From an uncultured Arthrobacter sp. (GTDB lineage: Bacteria; Actinomycetota; Actinomycetes; Actinomycetales; Micrococcaceae), in contig NZ_CANLXP010000001.1 of assembly GCF_947495145.1 (NCBI RefSeq), positions 112,172 through 176,171 of the forward strand: a stretch of DNA of 64,000 nt, read 5' to 3'. A program made the translations under genes and the position numbers. The number at the start of each line of letters is the position of its first letter. The stretch's first letter is position 1. Positions 48,154 to 58,672 of this stretch are shown here, piece after piece. Under the pieces are notes generated by a model. The model did not search any database and had not been told where the DNA came from. It saw only the letters and a list, made by a program, of their open reading frames with translations.

Positions 48154-50481
48154 ATGACAACCGCATTCCCCAAGGCAACTATCGTTGGATACCCCCGCAT
48201 CGGCCGCCGCCGCGAGCTGAAGAAGGCCGTCGAGGCGTACTGGGCGGGCCGCACCTCCGCTGCCGAACTGGAAGCTACGGCGGCTGAACTCCGTGCAGCT
48301 ACCTACTTCCGGCTGACCGAGCTGGGCCTGGAGGCAGGCAACCAGTCTATTCCGGCGTCGTTCTCCCTTTATGACCAGGTGCTGGACACCGCGGTCACCT
48401 TCGGTGCCGTATCCGACCGCTTCAAGGACCTGTACGACGGCGACGGCTCACTGGGCCTTGACGCTTACTTCACGCTCGCCCGCGGTGACAGGGAGCGCCA
48501 GCCGCTCGAAATGACCAAGTGGTTTGACACCAACTACCACTACCTTGTGCCCGAGATCGGACCGGACACCGCGTTCTCGCTGGCGAACGACTGGATCTTG
48601 CGCGACGTGGCAGAAGCCGCCGCGGCAGGCTACTCCGTGCGGCCGACGCTCATCGGGCCTGTCTCTTTCCTGCTGCTCAGCAAGGCCGCAGACGAGGCGC
48701 CGGCCGACTTCGATCCGCTCAGCCGCCTGGACGACCTGCTTCCGCTGTACGTCGAGCTGCTCGGCAAGCTCGCTGAGGCAGGCGTGGAATGGGTCCAGCT
48801 CGAGGAGCCCTCGCTGGTGGCAGACCAGGCTATTCCGGGAACCGAGGTGGCTGCCGCCGTCGAGCGCGCCTACGCGGTGCTTGCCGGCGAGGCAAAGAGC
48901 CGGCCCGCGATCCTGGTCACCAGCCAGTACGGATCGCTCGGTTCACTCCTGCCGGTGCTCGCGGGAACCGCCATCGACGCTCTCCACATCGACGTGTTCA
49001 AGGGTGCCGTTCCCGCGGCAGATGACCTGGCGAAGCTCGGATCGACCACTCTGGTCGCCGGCGTCGTGGACGGCCACAACATCTGGAAGGCCGACCTTGG
49101 CGCCGCTGCGGCGAAGCTGGCCGAACTGGAAGTGTCAGTGCCCGCACTCGCTGTGTCCACCTCCACGTCGCTGCAGCACGTTCCGCACGACGTCAATGAC
49201 GAGCAGCAGCTCGACGCCCAGTTGCGCAGCTGGCTTGCGTTCGCTGACCAGAAGGTTAAGGAGGTTGTCACCCTTTCCCGTGCGATCGGCAGCCCTGGAG
49301 CCATCGACGCTGATATCAAGGCCGCGGCGGAGGTCCTCGCCTCCCGTGCCAACGCCGCGGGCGTAAGCCGCAGCGAGGTACGCGACCGCGCCGCCGCCCT
49401 GACGCCGTCGGACTTCTCCCGGGGGGACTACGAAGCGCGGCTCGCCGCACAGGAAGAGTCACTGAACCTGCCGGCCCTTCCAACCACCACCATCGGTTCC
49501 TTCCCGCAGACCTCCGAGGTTCGGTCCGCGCGGGCGCGGGCAAACCGGGGCGAACTCACCACAGAGCAGTATCAGCAGCTCATGAAGGACGAGATCAGGC
49601 GCGTCATCGACCTGCAGGAGGAACTCGGCTTCGACGTCCTCGTGCACGGCGAACCTGAACGCAACGACATGGTGCAGTACTTCGCTGAGAACCTCGACGG
49701 CTTCGACGTGACTGTCCATGGTTGGGTCCAGTCTTACGGTTCGCGCTGCACGCGGCCGTCGATCCTGTGGGGCGATGTGAGCCGTCCTGCGCCCATCACC
49801 GTGCCGTGGGCTGAGTTCGCGCAGTCACTGACCGAGAAGCCGGTCAAGGGCATGCTGACCGGTCCGGTGACCATTCTCGCGTGGTCCTTTGTCCGCGATG
49901 ATCTGCCGCTGGGAGACACCGCCAACCAGGTGGCCCTCGCCCTGCGCGATGAGGTGACCGATCTCGAAGCCGCCGGTATCAAGGTGATCCAGGTGGACGA
50001 GCCGGCGCTGCGCGAGCTCCTGCCGCTGCGCAAGGAAGACCAGCCCGAATACCTCGAGTGGTCCGTCAACTCCTTCAAGCTGTCGACGGCGTCCGCCGCG
50101 CAGGGTACGCAGGTCCATACGCACCTGTGCTACTCGGAGTTCGGCGCGATCATCGATGCCATCGACGGGCTCGACGCTGATGTCACCTCGATTGAAGCGG
50201 CTCGCTCCCGCATGGAGGTGGTACATGATCTTGAGGCGCACGGCTTTCAGCGGGGCGTGGGACCGGGTGTCTATGACATCCACTCGCCTCGCGTCCCCGG
50301 CCAGGAAGAGGTGGCTGAGTTGCTTGAGAAGGCCGTGCAGCATGTCCCCGCCCGCCAGCTCTGGGTCAATCCGGACTGCGGACTGAAGACCCGCGGCTAC
50401 GCCGAGACCGAGGAATCGCTGCGGAACCTCGTCAACGCCACGGTGGCTGTCCGCTCCCAGCTGGAGGCCCCGGTCTCCTAG
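48154..50481 (+). CDS. metE: Cobalamin-independent methionine synthase
   Basis: The 775-residue enzyme transfers the methyl group of methyl-THF-polyglutamate directly to homocysteine without vitamin B12. Two related barrels are visible: the N-terminal one with GYPRIGRRRELKKAVEAYW and WFDTNYHYLVPEI, and the catalytic one with TTTIGSFPQTSEVR, DVLVHGEPERNDMVQYF, the zinc ligands in THLCYSEF (His, Cys), and NPDCGLKTR with the third zinc cysteine. AAGGACCTCC is the ribosome site. No cobalamin riboswitch is seen upstream, unlike metE of some actinobacteria. Confidence 0.96.
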   Translation: MTTAFPKATIVGYPRIGRRRELKKAVEAYWAGRTSAAELEATAAELRAATYFRLTELGLEAGNQSIPASFSLYDQVLDTAVTFGAVSDRFKDLYDGDGSLGLDAYFTLARGDRERQPLEMTKWFDTNYHYLVPEIGPDTAFSLANDWILRDVAEAAAAGYSVRPTLIGPVSFLLLSKAADEAPADFDPLSRLDDLLPLYVELLGKLAEAGVEWVQLEEPSLVADQAIPGTEVAAAVERAYAVLAGEAKSRPAILVTSQYGSLGSLLPVLAGTAIDALHIDVFKGAVPAADDLAKLGSTTLVAGVVDGHNIWKADLGAAAAKLAELEVSVPALAVSTSTSLQHVPHDVNDEQQLDAQLRSWLAFADQKVKEVVTLSRAIGSPGAIDADIKAAAEVLASRANAAGVSRSEVRDRAAALTPSDFSRGDYEARLAAQEESLNLPALPTTTIGSFPQTSEVRSARARANRGELTTEQYQQLMKDEIRRVIDLQEELGFDVLVHGEPERNDMVQYFAENLDGFDVTVHGWVQSYGSRCTRPSILWGDVSRPAPITVPWAEFAQSLTEKPVKGMLTGPVTILAWSFVRDDLPLGDTANQVALALRDEVTDLEAAGIKVIQVDEPALRELLPLRKEDQPEYLEWSVNSFKLSTASAAQGTQVHTHLCYSEFGAIIDAIDGLDADVTSIEAARSRMEVVHDLEAHGFQRGVGPGVYDIHSPRVPGQEEVAELLEKAVQHVPARQLWVNPDCGLKTRGYAETEESLRNLVNATVAVRSQLEAPVS

Positions 50482-50499
50482 CACGCACCACCAACCCCT

Positions 50500-50559
50500 C
50501 CGCTGGGTGCGCAGATGAACAGGCTTCGCCGCTGATGAGCTCATCTGTGCACCCAGCGG
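50500..50559. terminator. Bidirectional terminator between metE and lysR
   Basis: A 19-base stem pairs CCGCTGGGTGCGCAGATGA (50500-50518) with TCATCTGTGCACCCAGCGG (50541-50559), with one G-U pair, around a 22-base loop. It serves metE from the left and the LysR gene from the right; TGTTTATT follows on the plus strand. Confidence 0.85.
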
Positions 50560-50575
50560 TGTTTATTGCGTGAGG

Positions 50576-51511
50576 TTATGCGGGGCGGCTGCTCGTTCGC
50601 GGGGCAATCTGCCGGTCTTTCAGAATGTCCGCAAGCTGGTCCATGAAGAGGCGCACCTGAGTGGTCTGCTTGCCGGCGATTTGCAGGGCAAAGATGCTGC
50701 GCGCGAGGCGAATCTCGGGCACGTCGAGCGCGACAATGCCTTCAGGCGCCCGGATCATTGCCAGCTCTGGCACCAGCGCTGCGCCCATGCCCGCTGAAGC
50801 CATGGCGAGGCTGGCATTGAAGTCATCGCAGTACGCCGCGACATGCGGGTGGAGGTTGCAGCTGGCGAATAATCTTTCGATAACGGTGGCGTCAGAGGTT
50901 CCCGGGTGGTGCATGATCCACGGCATATCCGCCAACTGTCCGGCTGACACAGCCGAACCTTCTGCGATTCCCCACGCGGCCGGAAGCACAACGCGAAAAT
51001 TGTCATCGCCGATCCATTGCCTGTTCACCGAGGAAGGCCAGGCCAACCCGCCCTGCCCAACCTGGAACACCAGGGCGAGATCAAGTTCCCCTCCGGTCCG
51101 CAGACCGTGAATGGTCTGCGCCGGCTCGCCGACGAAAACTTTCAGGTTGATGCCCAGCTGCTTCCACTGCGGCGTGCGGATAAGGCGGGGGAGTGCAAAG
51201 GTGGCAAGGCTGGGGAAGATCCCGAGCCGCAGTTCTTGCGTCACCGCCGCGCCGGCCTTGGCGGTAGATGCCATCAGGGTGTCCATGTCCGTCAGCACCT
51301 TGGTAGCGTGGCGCGCCATGACGACGGCGGCTTCAGTCGGCACGGCGCTTCGTGCGGACCGCGTGAACAGGGTGACGCCGGTGTCCCGTTCAAGCGCTGA
51401 CATCTGCTGCGATACTGCCGAAGCCGTGTAGCCGAGCCGGGTGGCAGCAGACGCAAAGGAGCCGTGCCGGATCACTTCGAGCAGGGTCCGCAGATGAACG
51501 GGATTGACCAC
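50576..51511 (-). CDS. LysR-family transcriptional regulator
   Basis: The 311-residue regulator has the N-terminal winged helix (VHLRTLLEVIRHGSFASAATRLGYTASAVSQQMSALERDTG, given here as the standard LysR start) and a periplasmic-binding-like effector domain from about residue 90, with ELRLGIFPSLATFALP and a C-terminal AGMGAALVPE. It starts at GTG (51511). It is divergent from nrdH with 356 bases between and convergent with metE. LysR proteins usually act on a divergent neighbour, but here the neighbour is nrdH, so the target is open. Confidence 0.9.
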   Translation of the reverse strand: MVNPVHLRTLLEVIRHGSFASAATRLGYTASAVSQQMSALERDTGVTLFTRSARSAVPTEAAVVMARHATKVLTDMDTLMASTAKAGAAVTQELRLGIFPSLATFALPRLIRTPQWKQLGINLKVFVGEPAQTIHGLRTGGELDLALVFQVGQGGLAWPSSVNRQWIGDDNFRVVLPAAWGIAEGSAVSAGQLADMPWIMHHPGTSDATVIERLFASCNLHPHVAAYCDDFNASLAMASAGMGAALVPELAMIRAPEGIVALDVPEIRLARSIFALQIAGKQTTQVRLFMDQLADILKDRQIAPRTSSRPA

Positions 51512-51867
51512 GTCGTCATCTTCTCACGCCTCGCCGACACGCCGGGCAGGCGCGACACGCACACGATTTTTCCTGTGTGCACAGCGCTCCACAGCCTGTG
51601 GATCAAGGCAGCCGAAACCGCGCGGTTCAGCCGTTTCCACGGCCTCCTGCATGTGGATTCCCTGTGGACTATTCGAGCGGCAAATGACATACTTGTAATA
51701 CATCATCTTGGGGTCGGCGCCGCCGCGTTGCACTAGATGTAGTATCTAGATATCGAATCACCTGCTGGCGAGGCAGTTCCCGCATCCACCGTTTCGGCGG
51801 TCCAAGGAGCGGAATCAGCCCACCAACATTGGCCGAATAACAGCACTTCACAAGGGGAGTCAGGGAC
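51512..51867 (+). promoter_or_regulatory. Regulatory region upstream of nrdHIEF
   Basis: This gap of 356 bases has no gene. On the plus strand TTGCAC (51728-51733) and TATCGA (51751-51756), 17 bases apart, form a good promoter. The spacer holds the near-palindrome ACTAGATGTAGT (51732-51743) and the perfect palindrome TATCTAGATA (51743-51752), similar to NrdR boxes. Further upstream are three 9-mers close to DnaA boxes: TGTGGATCA (51597), TGTGGATTC (51652) and TGTGGACTA (51663). The promoter of the divergent LysR gene must lie at the left. Confidence 0.55.
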
Positions 51868-52113
51868 ATGACCGTCACGGTTTACACCAAGCCAGCATGC
51901 GTACAGTGCAACGCCACGTATCGGGCCCTGGACAAGAAGGGCATTGCCTACCAGAGCGTGGACATTTCCCAGGACCCGGCAGCGCTGGAGCGGGTTCGTT
52001 CGCTTGGCTACATGCAGGCGCCCGTCGTCATCACGGAGAAGGACCACTGGTCCGGCTTCCGCCCTGACAAGATCAACGAAATCACCCAGGGATCGGTCAC
52101 CTCTGTAGCCTAG
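51868..52113 (+). CDS. nrdH: Glutaredoxin-like NrdH redoxin
   Basis: The 81-residue redoxin supplies electrons to the class Ib ribonucleotide reductase, itself reduced by thioredoxin reductase. The active site is CVQC at residues 11-14 in [13 protein letters not shown], and the C-terminal WSGFRPDKI motif is specific to NrdH. AAGGGGAGTCAGGGAC precedes the ATG. It is the first gene of the nrd operon; nrdI follows at 41 bases. Confidence 0.95.
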   Translation: MTVTVYTKPACVQCNATYRALDKKGIAYQSVDISQDPAALERVRSLGYMQAPVVITEKDHWSGFRPDKINEITQGSVTSVA

Positions 52114-52154
52114 GCTGCCCGTTTTACCCACTCGCGAGGGCGGATGTAGTCGAC

Positions 52155-52613
52155 ATGACAACACCAACCATCAGCCGAAGTGCCCAGCGCCGGGCAATTG
52201 GGGACCCGTTGGAAACTGACGCATCGCTCATCTACTTTTCGTCGGCGTCGGACAATACCCACCGGTTCGTCACCAAATTGCCGGTCCGAGCCGCACGCAT
52301 TCCGCTCCTCACCAAGGACGACACGCTACGGGCGCTCAGCCCGTTTGTACTGGTTCTGCCCACCTATGGCGGGATCGGCGGCCAGGGCGCCGTGCCCAGG
52401 CAAGTGATCAAGTTCCTCAACGTTGAGGGCAACCGCCAACTGCTTCGCGGCGTGATCGGAGCAGGCAACACAAACTTCGGGGACACCTATTGCCTTGCCG
52501 CAGATATCGTTGCGGCAAAATGTGGTGTTCCCGTTCTGTATCGATTTGAACTTATGGGCACGTCGGAGGACGTTGGCCGGGTAACCCAAGGATTGGAAGA
52601 GTTTTGGACATGA
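52155..52613 (+). CDS. nrdI: Flavodoxin-like NrdI
   Basis: NrdI holds FMN and makes the oxidant that activates the manganese cofactor of NrdF. The 152-residue protein has [15 protein letters not shown] (phosphate loop), [11 protein letters not shown] and [12 protein letters not shown], the three FMN-contact loops of the family. The N-terminus has 20 additional polar residues. The nrdE ATG overlaps its stop (ATGA). Confidence 0.94.
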   Translation: MTTPTISRSAQRRAIGDPLETDASLIYFSSASDNTHRFVTKLPVRAARIPLLTKDDTLRALSPFVLVLPTYGGIGGQGAVPRQVIKFLNVEGNRQLLRGVIGAGNTNFGDTYCLAADIVAAKCGVPVLYRFELMGTSEDVGRVTQGLEEFWT

Positions 52614-54760
52614 CAGTCGCTGAAACAGAAGCACCCGCACTTCCCGAGCGCTTCAAGGGCCTGGGCTATCACGAGCTCAACGCCATGCTCAACCTTTACG
52701 GTCCGAACGGCGAGATCCAGTTCGAGGCTGACCGGGAAGCCGCGCACCAGTACTTCCTGCAGCACGTCAACAACAACACGGTCTTCTTCCATGACCTCGA
52801 GGAAAAGCTCGATTACCTCGTCAAGAATGAGTACTACGAGCGGGAAACCCTCGACCAGTACACAATGAACTTCATCCGTGAGCTGTACAAGCGTGCGTAC
52901 GGGAAGAAGTTCCGCTTCGAGACCTTCCTGGGCGCATTCAAGTTCTACACGTCGTACACACTGAAGACGTTTGACGGCAAGCGTTACCTGGAGCGCTACG
53001 AGGATCGAGTCTGCATGGTTGCCATGCACCTCGCCCGCGGCAACGAGGAACTCGCCACCCGCATGGTGGATGAGATCATCGAGGGCCGGTTCCAGCCGGC
53101 AACGCCGACCTTCCTCAATGCCGGCAAGCGGCAGCGCGGCGAGCTGGTGTCCTGCTTCCTGCTGCGCATCGAAGACAACATGGAGTCGATCGGGCGCTCC
53201 ATCAACTCTGCACTGCAGCTGTCCAAGCGCGGCGGCGGCGTGGCATTCGCCCTGACGAACATCCGCGAGGTCGGCGCACCGATCAAGCAGATCGAGAACC
53301 AGTCCTCCGGCGTAATCCCCGTGATGAAGCTCCTCGAAGACAGCTTCTCCTACGCCAACCAGCTGGGTGCCCGCCAGGGTGCCGGTGCGGTGTACCTGCA
53401 CGCGCACCATCCGGACATCAACCGCTTCCTCGACACCAAGCGTGAGAACGCCGACGAGAAGATCCGTATCAAGACGCTCTCGCTCGGCGTCGTCGTACCG
53501 GACATAACGTTTGAGCTGGCGAAGAAGGACGAGGACATGTACCTGTTCTCGCCCTACGACGTTGAGCGCGTCTACGGCATGCCGTTCTCCGACGTCTCGG
53601 TCACCGAGAAGTACTACGAGATGGTCGACGATTCCCGGATCAAGAAGACCAAGATCAAGGCCCGCGAGTTTTTCCAGACCCTCGCGGAGATCCAGTTCGA
53701 GTCCGGCTACCCGTACATCATGTTTGAAGACACCGTAAACCGGGCCAACCCGATCGACGGCAAGATCATCATGTCGAACCTGTGCTCGGAAATCCTGCAG
53801 GTTTCGCAGCCCACCACTTACAACGACGACCTGTCCTACGCCGACACCGGCAAGGACATCTCTTGTAACCTGGGCTCGCTGAACATTGCGAAGACGATGG
53901 ACTCTCCCGATTTCGGCAGCACCATCGAAACTGCCATCCGTGCTCTCTCGGCGGTCTCGGACATGTCCCACATCACCTCGGTGCCGTCCATCGCCAAGGG
54001 AAACGACGCGTCGCACGCCATCGGGCTCGGTCAGATGAATCTCCACGGGTATCTCGCCCGTGAGCGTGTCCACTACGGCTCCGAAGAAGGCCTCGACTTC
54101 ACGAACATCTATTTCTACTCGGTGGTCTACCACGCGGTGCGGGCATCAAACCTGCTGGCGAAGGAAACCGGGCAGACCTTCGGCGGTTTCGAGAAGTCGA
54201 AGTACGCAACAGGCGAGTTCTTCGACAAGTACACCGATCAGGAATGGGTTCCCCAGACCGATCGGGTCAAGGAACTGTTCGCGAACATGCACATCCCCAC
54301 GCAGGATGACTGGCGTGAGCTCAAGGCGTCGGTCATGGAGCACGGCATCTACAACCAGAACCTGCAGGCCGTGCCGCCGACCGGCTCGATCAGCTACATC
54401 AATAACTCAACCTCGTCCATCCACCCGGTGGCGTCGAAGATCGAGATCCGGAAGGAAGGCAAGCTGGGACGCGTGTACTACCCGGCGCCGTACCTCACCA
54501 ACGACAATCTGGAGTACTACCAGGACGCCTATGAGATCGGCTACGAGAAGGTCATCGACACCTACGCCGCCGCAACCCAGCACGTAGACCAGGGCCTTTC
54601 GCTGACGCTGTTCTTCAAGGACACCGCCACCACCCGCGATATTAACAGGGCGCAGATTTACGCCTGGCGCAAGGGAATCAAGACCATCTACTACATCCGT
54701 CTCCGCCAGCTCGCGCTGGAGGGCACGGAGGTGGAGGGTTGCGTTAGCTGCATGCTTTAG
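52610..54760 (+). CDS. nrdE: Class Ib ribonucleoside-diphosphate reductase alpha subunit
   Basis: The 716-residue catalytic subunit reduces ribonucleoside diphosphates to deoxy forms. ATG at 52610 overlaps the nrdI stop; TTG at 52604 is a poorer choice. Visible are the substrate-site cysteine in GELVSCFLL, the central NLCSEI motif with the thiyl-radical cysteine, SCNLGSLN, the radical-path tyrosine pair near the C-terminus (TIYYIR), and the CVSC tail that takes electrons from NrdH. There is no N-terminal ATP cone, as expected for NrdE, so overall-activity inhibition by dATP through a cone is not expected. Confidence 0.96.
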   Translation: MTVAETEAPALPERFKGLGYHELNAMLNLYGPNGEIQFEADREAAHQYFLQHVNNNTVFFHDLEEKLDYLVKNEYYERETLDQYTMNFIRELYKRAYGKKFRFETFLGAFKFYTSYTLKTFDGKRYLERYEDRVCMVAMHLARGNEELATRMVDEIIEGRFQPATPTFLNAGKRQRGELVSCFLLRIEDNMESIGRSINSALQLSKRGGGVAFALTNIREVGAPIKQIENQSSGVIPVMKLLEDSFSYANQLGARQGAGAVYLHAHHPDINRFLDTKRENADEKIRIKTLSLGVVVPDITFELAKKDEDMYLFSPYDVERVYGMPFSDVSVTEKYYEMVDDSRIKKTKIKAREFFQTLAEIQFESGYPYIMFEDTVNRANPIDGKIIMSNLCSEILQVSQPTTYNDDLSYADTGKDISCNLGSLNIAKTMDSPDFGSTIETAIRALSAVSDMSHITSVPSIAKGNDASHAIGLGQMNLHGYLARERVHYGSEEGLDFTNIYFYSVVYHAVRASNLLAKETGQTFGGFEKSKYATGEFFDKYTDQEWVPQTDRVKELFANMHIPTQDDWRELKASVMEHGIYNQNLQAVPPTGSISYINNSTSSIHPVASKIEIRKEGKLGRVYYPAPYLTNDNLEYYQDAYEIGYEKVIDTYAAATQHVDQGLSLTLFFKDTATTRDINRAQIYAWRKGIKTIYYIRLRQLALEGTEVEGCVSCML

Positions 54761-54767
54761 TGGCTAG

Positions 54768-55871
<1,104 letters not shown>

Positions 55872-55940
55872 GTTTCGTTCGGGAGATTCGGGAGATTCGG
55901 GCGGTTCTGTTTGGTTGGACGGACCCGCTCCGTGTGTCTT
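55872..55940. other. Short convergent spacer after nrdF
   Basis: GGGAGATTC occurs twice in tandem near 55881-55899, and ACGGA-CCCGC-TCCGT (55919-55933) can form a small hairpin that may end transcription for one or both convergent genes. Confidence 0.3.
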
Positions 55941-56297
55941 TCACATGGTGTTGGTCGTGATTCCTCCACTGTGAACGGGACGGATTTCGACGCCCCCAGT
56001 ACTTGTGCGTACTGCCGGGTTGAGCCGGGCGAGGGCAATTGCGGCGTCGAGGTCAGGGGCCTCGAGGACGTAGAAGCCTGCCACAAACTGGTCAGCTTGG
56101 ACGAAGGGACCCATTGTCATGCCGGCCTTTCGGATGGACACTGCGGCCGCGCGGGGTGTGAGAGCGTACGCGAGGTTCATGGACCCTGAGGCTTGGAGGT
56201 CGCGGGCGTGCTGGTCGTTCTCCTCCAGTTCAGCTTCTGCTGCCTCCAGGGCGTGGAGGGACTCATCGGCGTAAATAAGAATGGCGAATTGCGGCAT
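55941..56297 (-). CDS. YCII-related domain protein
   Basis: The 118-residue protein has the ferredoxin-like YCII fold found in PhnB/DGPF-type proteins: FAILIYADES at the start, EENDQHARDLQASG, AYALTPRAAAVSIRKAG, DGPF-like MTMGPFVQADQFVAGFYVLEAPDLDAAI, and VEIRPV near the end. AAGGA precedes the ATG. Such proteins often sit next to ECF sigma factors; none is found here. It is divergent from the unrecognised 394-residue gene and no enzymatic role can be stated. Confidence 0.87.
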   Translation of the reverse strand: MPQFAILIYADESLHALEAAEAELEENDQHARDLQASGSMNLAYALTPRAAAVSIRKAGMTMGPFVQADQFVAGFYVLEAPDLDAAIALARLNPAVRTSTGGVEIRPVHSGGITTNTM

Positions 56298-56410
56298 CGG
56301 AATCCTTCATCGAGTCAATGGGATAGGTCCAAAGGTACTGTGAAATCCCATCAGGCTCTGATGGCCGGGATACTGGCGTTGGATCTGTACGTTTGGGCGG
56401 ATGCCCGTTG

Positions 56411-56416
56411 TAGCAT
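56411..56416 (+). promoter_or_regulatory. Candidate -10 element of the 394-aa gene
   Basis: TAGCAT, six bases before GTG at 56423, supports that GTG as a leaderless start over the ATG codons right after it. Confidence 0.4.
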
Positions 56417-56422
56417 TGGCCG

Positions 56423-57607
56423 GTGATGATGCCCCGTGACCCGCTGATACCTCTCGGCGCCGTCGTGATTGGTAGGACTGTAACCGTGCCGGACGCGGAA
56501 CGGCCCGTTGCAGCGGTGATCGACGAGGATTCGACTGTCAGGTGGGTCACCTGGCCCGACGCTCCGTTGCCGGACCGCGCGATCGGCGAGGTGCAGCTCT
56601 TGCCCACATCGACAGGGGCGTGGGTGGTCTACCAGTCTGAAGAGACAGAAGGCCTTGATTATCTGGTGCAGCGTGCGGCTGTTTTCGTCACTCCGAGTGG
56701 TGTCACGGCGGCGTGTGATCTCGGGCAAGGCCGGCCGGTGGGTGTCGATGACCACGGTTTGTGGGTGGGTGACCCACGGGACGCATCGGCGTGGATGGAG
56801 TCGCCGGATTCCGAAGAGAGCGCAACGGAAGCGGCGTCCGATGAAGACACCCTGAATGATGAGCCGGGCCCGCCATTGCCGACTCCCGCAACTGAGCTCG
56901 TACGGATCTCAGCCAGCGGGGAACGGACCGTGATCCGGTTCGATCACCTCGTGCACCGCGTTAGTCTCGCCCAGGACACTCTGACGCTCCAGTACTTTTC
57001 TACCGGGCCACGGCAAGTCCCACTCGGCGACGATCGCGGGTGGAACGTCGTGTACGAGCCGGAACAGGTCGTTATCGACGTTGCCGACGGGCTGCCCGAA
57101 AAGATTGACACAGAGCAGCTCCCTTCACAACCTGCACCCGGCGACGATGAAGCGACGTGGGAACAAGAATATGAGCGGCAGCAAGCCGCCGCCGCTCAAT
57201 GGCAGGACCGCCTCGAGCTAGATGGCGTTGAATGCGCTGCGTGGCCGTTGCGCAACCTCAGCGAGGAAGCGCGCGCTGGTGCTATCGCGAAGCTCCGTGA
57301 ACAGTTCGAAACCCTCGCGGAACCAAACATCGTGTGGACCAGCGATCATCCGTCACCGCGCCTCGAGCCCAGCGACTACCGGAATGTGAGCGTCAGCGAA
57401 GAAGGCACCTGGCCAGCTACTGAGATCGTCGTCTCGTTCGAGCACAGCACCGTGCCGAACCTCCGCCTGCGCCGACGCTACCGCGTGTTCAACGACGTCG
57501 GGCACCCGCGCGAATGGGCGTACACCACCGTTCACCTCGAGGAGGACCTTTATACGGGAAAGGTCCCACGTCGATCCGCCGCAAGAAACGGCCTTCTCGA
57601 CATCTAG
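56423..57607 (+). CDS. Unrecognised 394-aa soluble protein
   Basis: I do not recognise this protein. It has no signal peptide or membrane segment. Residues 1-120 look beta-rich (PLGAVVIGRTVTVPDAERPVAAVIDEDSTVRWVTWP), with repeats of short strands and a GVDDHGLWVGD turn reminiscent of a propeller blade. An acidic linker (about 130-160) follows, then a second beta-rich part with LQYFSTGPRQVPL, a charged helical segment (ATWEQEYERQQAAAAQWQDRL) and a C-terminal domain ending HPREWAYTTVHLEEDLYTG. The start is GTG-ATG-ATG; the first is favoured by promoter spacing. Base use is somewhat less GC-biased than in the neighbouring nrd genes. Confidence 0.7.
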   Translation: MMMPRDPLIPLGAVVIGRTVTVPDAERPVAAVIDEDSTVRWVTWPDAPLPDRAIGEVQLLPTSTGAWVVYQSEETEGLDYLVQRAAVFVTPSGVTAACDLGQGRPVGVDDHGLWVGDPRDASAWMESPDSEESATEAASDEDTLNDEPGPPLPTPATELVRISASGERTVIRFDHLVHRVSLAQDTLTLQYFSTGPRQVPLGDDRGWNVVYEPEQVVIDVADGLPEKIDTEQLPSQPAPGDDEATWEQEYERQQAAAAQWQDRLELDGVECAAWPLRNLSEEARAGAIAKLREQFETLAEPNIVWTSDHPSPRLEPSDYRNVSVSEEGTWPATEIVVSFEHSTVPNLRLRRRYRVFNDVGHPREWAYTTVHLEEDLYTGKVPRRSAARNGLLDI

Positions 57608-57651
57608 GACCAGCGGAGACCCGACACGCGGTGGTAGCCTTGTCGCCGCCC

Positions 57652-58398
57652 TCATTGGTTTCGAATTCGAGCGAGATCCCGCTGGATGTAGCGCAGATGT
57701 GCCCACTCCTCCTCCAGGATCACGCGAATGCAGTCACCGACGCTGGGACGCCAGTCACCGCCGCCCCATGGATCCTCGCGTTCCTCCGCGAGAAGATCCG
57801 CCGTGGCCGTGGCCAGGAAATCAGTTACCTGCAGTTGTCGCTCTGCTCGAACCGCGAGGATCTCCTCGTACTTCGGCGGGTCCACACGGAAGATCGACAT
57901 ATCGAAACCCATCTCAGCGGCACCGGTGAATATCTGTCCGATCTCATGGAACGGTTGCTTCTTCCGCAGGATCCCTCCGCCGAGCCAAGCGTCGGTCGCC
58001 AGAATGAGGTGCCGCAGGGTTTGAGACAAAGACCACTCGTCCTCTACATGGGTGTCCACGAGGTCCGGCGGCGTGGCCTGCACAGTCTCCTGCCGCGCGG
58101 ACTGCACAGCGCGCCACCCCTCCCGCAGACCTTCGGGTGTTTGCGCCTTCTGCAACTCGCGGCCCGGGAACTGCCGGTTGAGCTCGGCGTCTACGAGCGG
58201 CACCACGTCGACCCCATTGACGAACAGGCTGCCGAAGAACAGGTCGTGGCTGTCGATGTCGAGTCCGTCCACGTCGACCCCACGCATCGACACGCCGCTG
58301 ACATCGGAGAATCGCAGAGTGGCGCCCCTGAAACTTGCCTTGACGAAGGCTGCGCCTTCGAATTCCTTCGTGCCGAAGTATGTCGTCATGGCCCTCAT
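57652..58398 (-). CDS. Pentapeptide-repeat plus DinB-fold protein
   Basis: The 248-residue protein has a short N-terminal pentapeptide-like run (KEFEGAAFVKASFRGATLRFSDVSG and GVDVDGLDIDSHDLFFGSL; about residues 10-60) and then a DinB-like four-helix bundle with a conserved LSQTLRHLILATDAWLGGGIL and the histidine in EEEWAHLRYIQRDL. The DinB fold usually binds a metal with three histidines and, in actinobacteria, often uses mycothiol (bacillithiol in Firmicutes). ATG at 58398 has no ribosome site; ATG at 58389 has GAGGG close upstream and is the alternative. It converges on the 394-aa gene. Confidence 0.82.
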   Translation of the reverse strand: MRAMTTYFGTKEFEGAAFVKASFRGATLRFSDVSGVSMRGVDVDGLDIDSHDLFFGSLFVNGVDVVPLVDAELNRQFPGRELQKAQTPEGLREGWRAVQSARQETVQATPPDLVDTHVEDEWSLSQTLRHLILATDAWLGGGILRKKQPFHEIGQIFTGAAEMGFDMSIFRVDPPKYEEILAVRAERQLQVTDFLATATADLLAEEREDPWGGGDWRPSVGDCIRVILEEEWAHLRYIQRDLARIRNQ

Positions 58399-58422
58399 TC
58401 TGCGGTGAAGCGGCGCTGAAAG

Positions 58423-58641
58423 CTACGGTAGGGGACGATTCCTTGCGGTTCGTGCGTCCTTCAAAAGCTTGAGAGCCTTTGGCCCGACGCCATGAACGTT
58501 CTTCAAGTCATCGATGTTCGCGGGCAGGTCAAGCAGCGACTTATAGCCGGCCTCGATCAGGGCGCCGACGGCCGGCCGCCCGATTTTCACCCCGTCGAAG
58601 GTCGGGCCTCGGTCGCGGGACGCTTCGCTTTCGTCGGTCAT
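58423..58641 (-). CDS. Small helix-hairpin-helix DNA-binding-type protein
   Basis: The 72-residue protein has an N-terminal segment GRPAVGALIEAGYKSLLDLPA and a second, clear helix-hairpin-helix with NVHGVGPKALKLLKDA near residues 48-63. That is a duplicated HhH like the small RecA-, RuvA- or PolX-associated modules that grip DNA backbone without sequence preference. AGGAG lies upstream of the ATG. It lies 25 bases upstream of the DinB gene on the same strand, and may be cotranscribed with it. Confidence 0.85.
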   Translation of the reverse strand: MTDESEASRDRGPTFDGVKIGRPAVGALIEAGYKSLLDLPANIDDLKNVHGVGPKALKLLKDARTARNRPLP

Positions 58642-58672
58642 ACCGTCTCCTCACCCGCGTCGTAAGAGCACA

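Noticed and set aside
55881-55899. Tandem GGGAGATTC copies as a repeat array or CRISPR remnant
   Set aside because: Only two 9-base copies, without spacers or further repeats.
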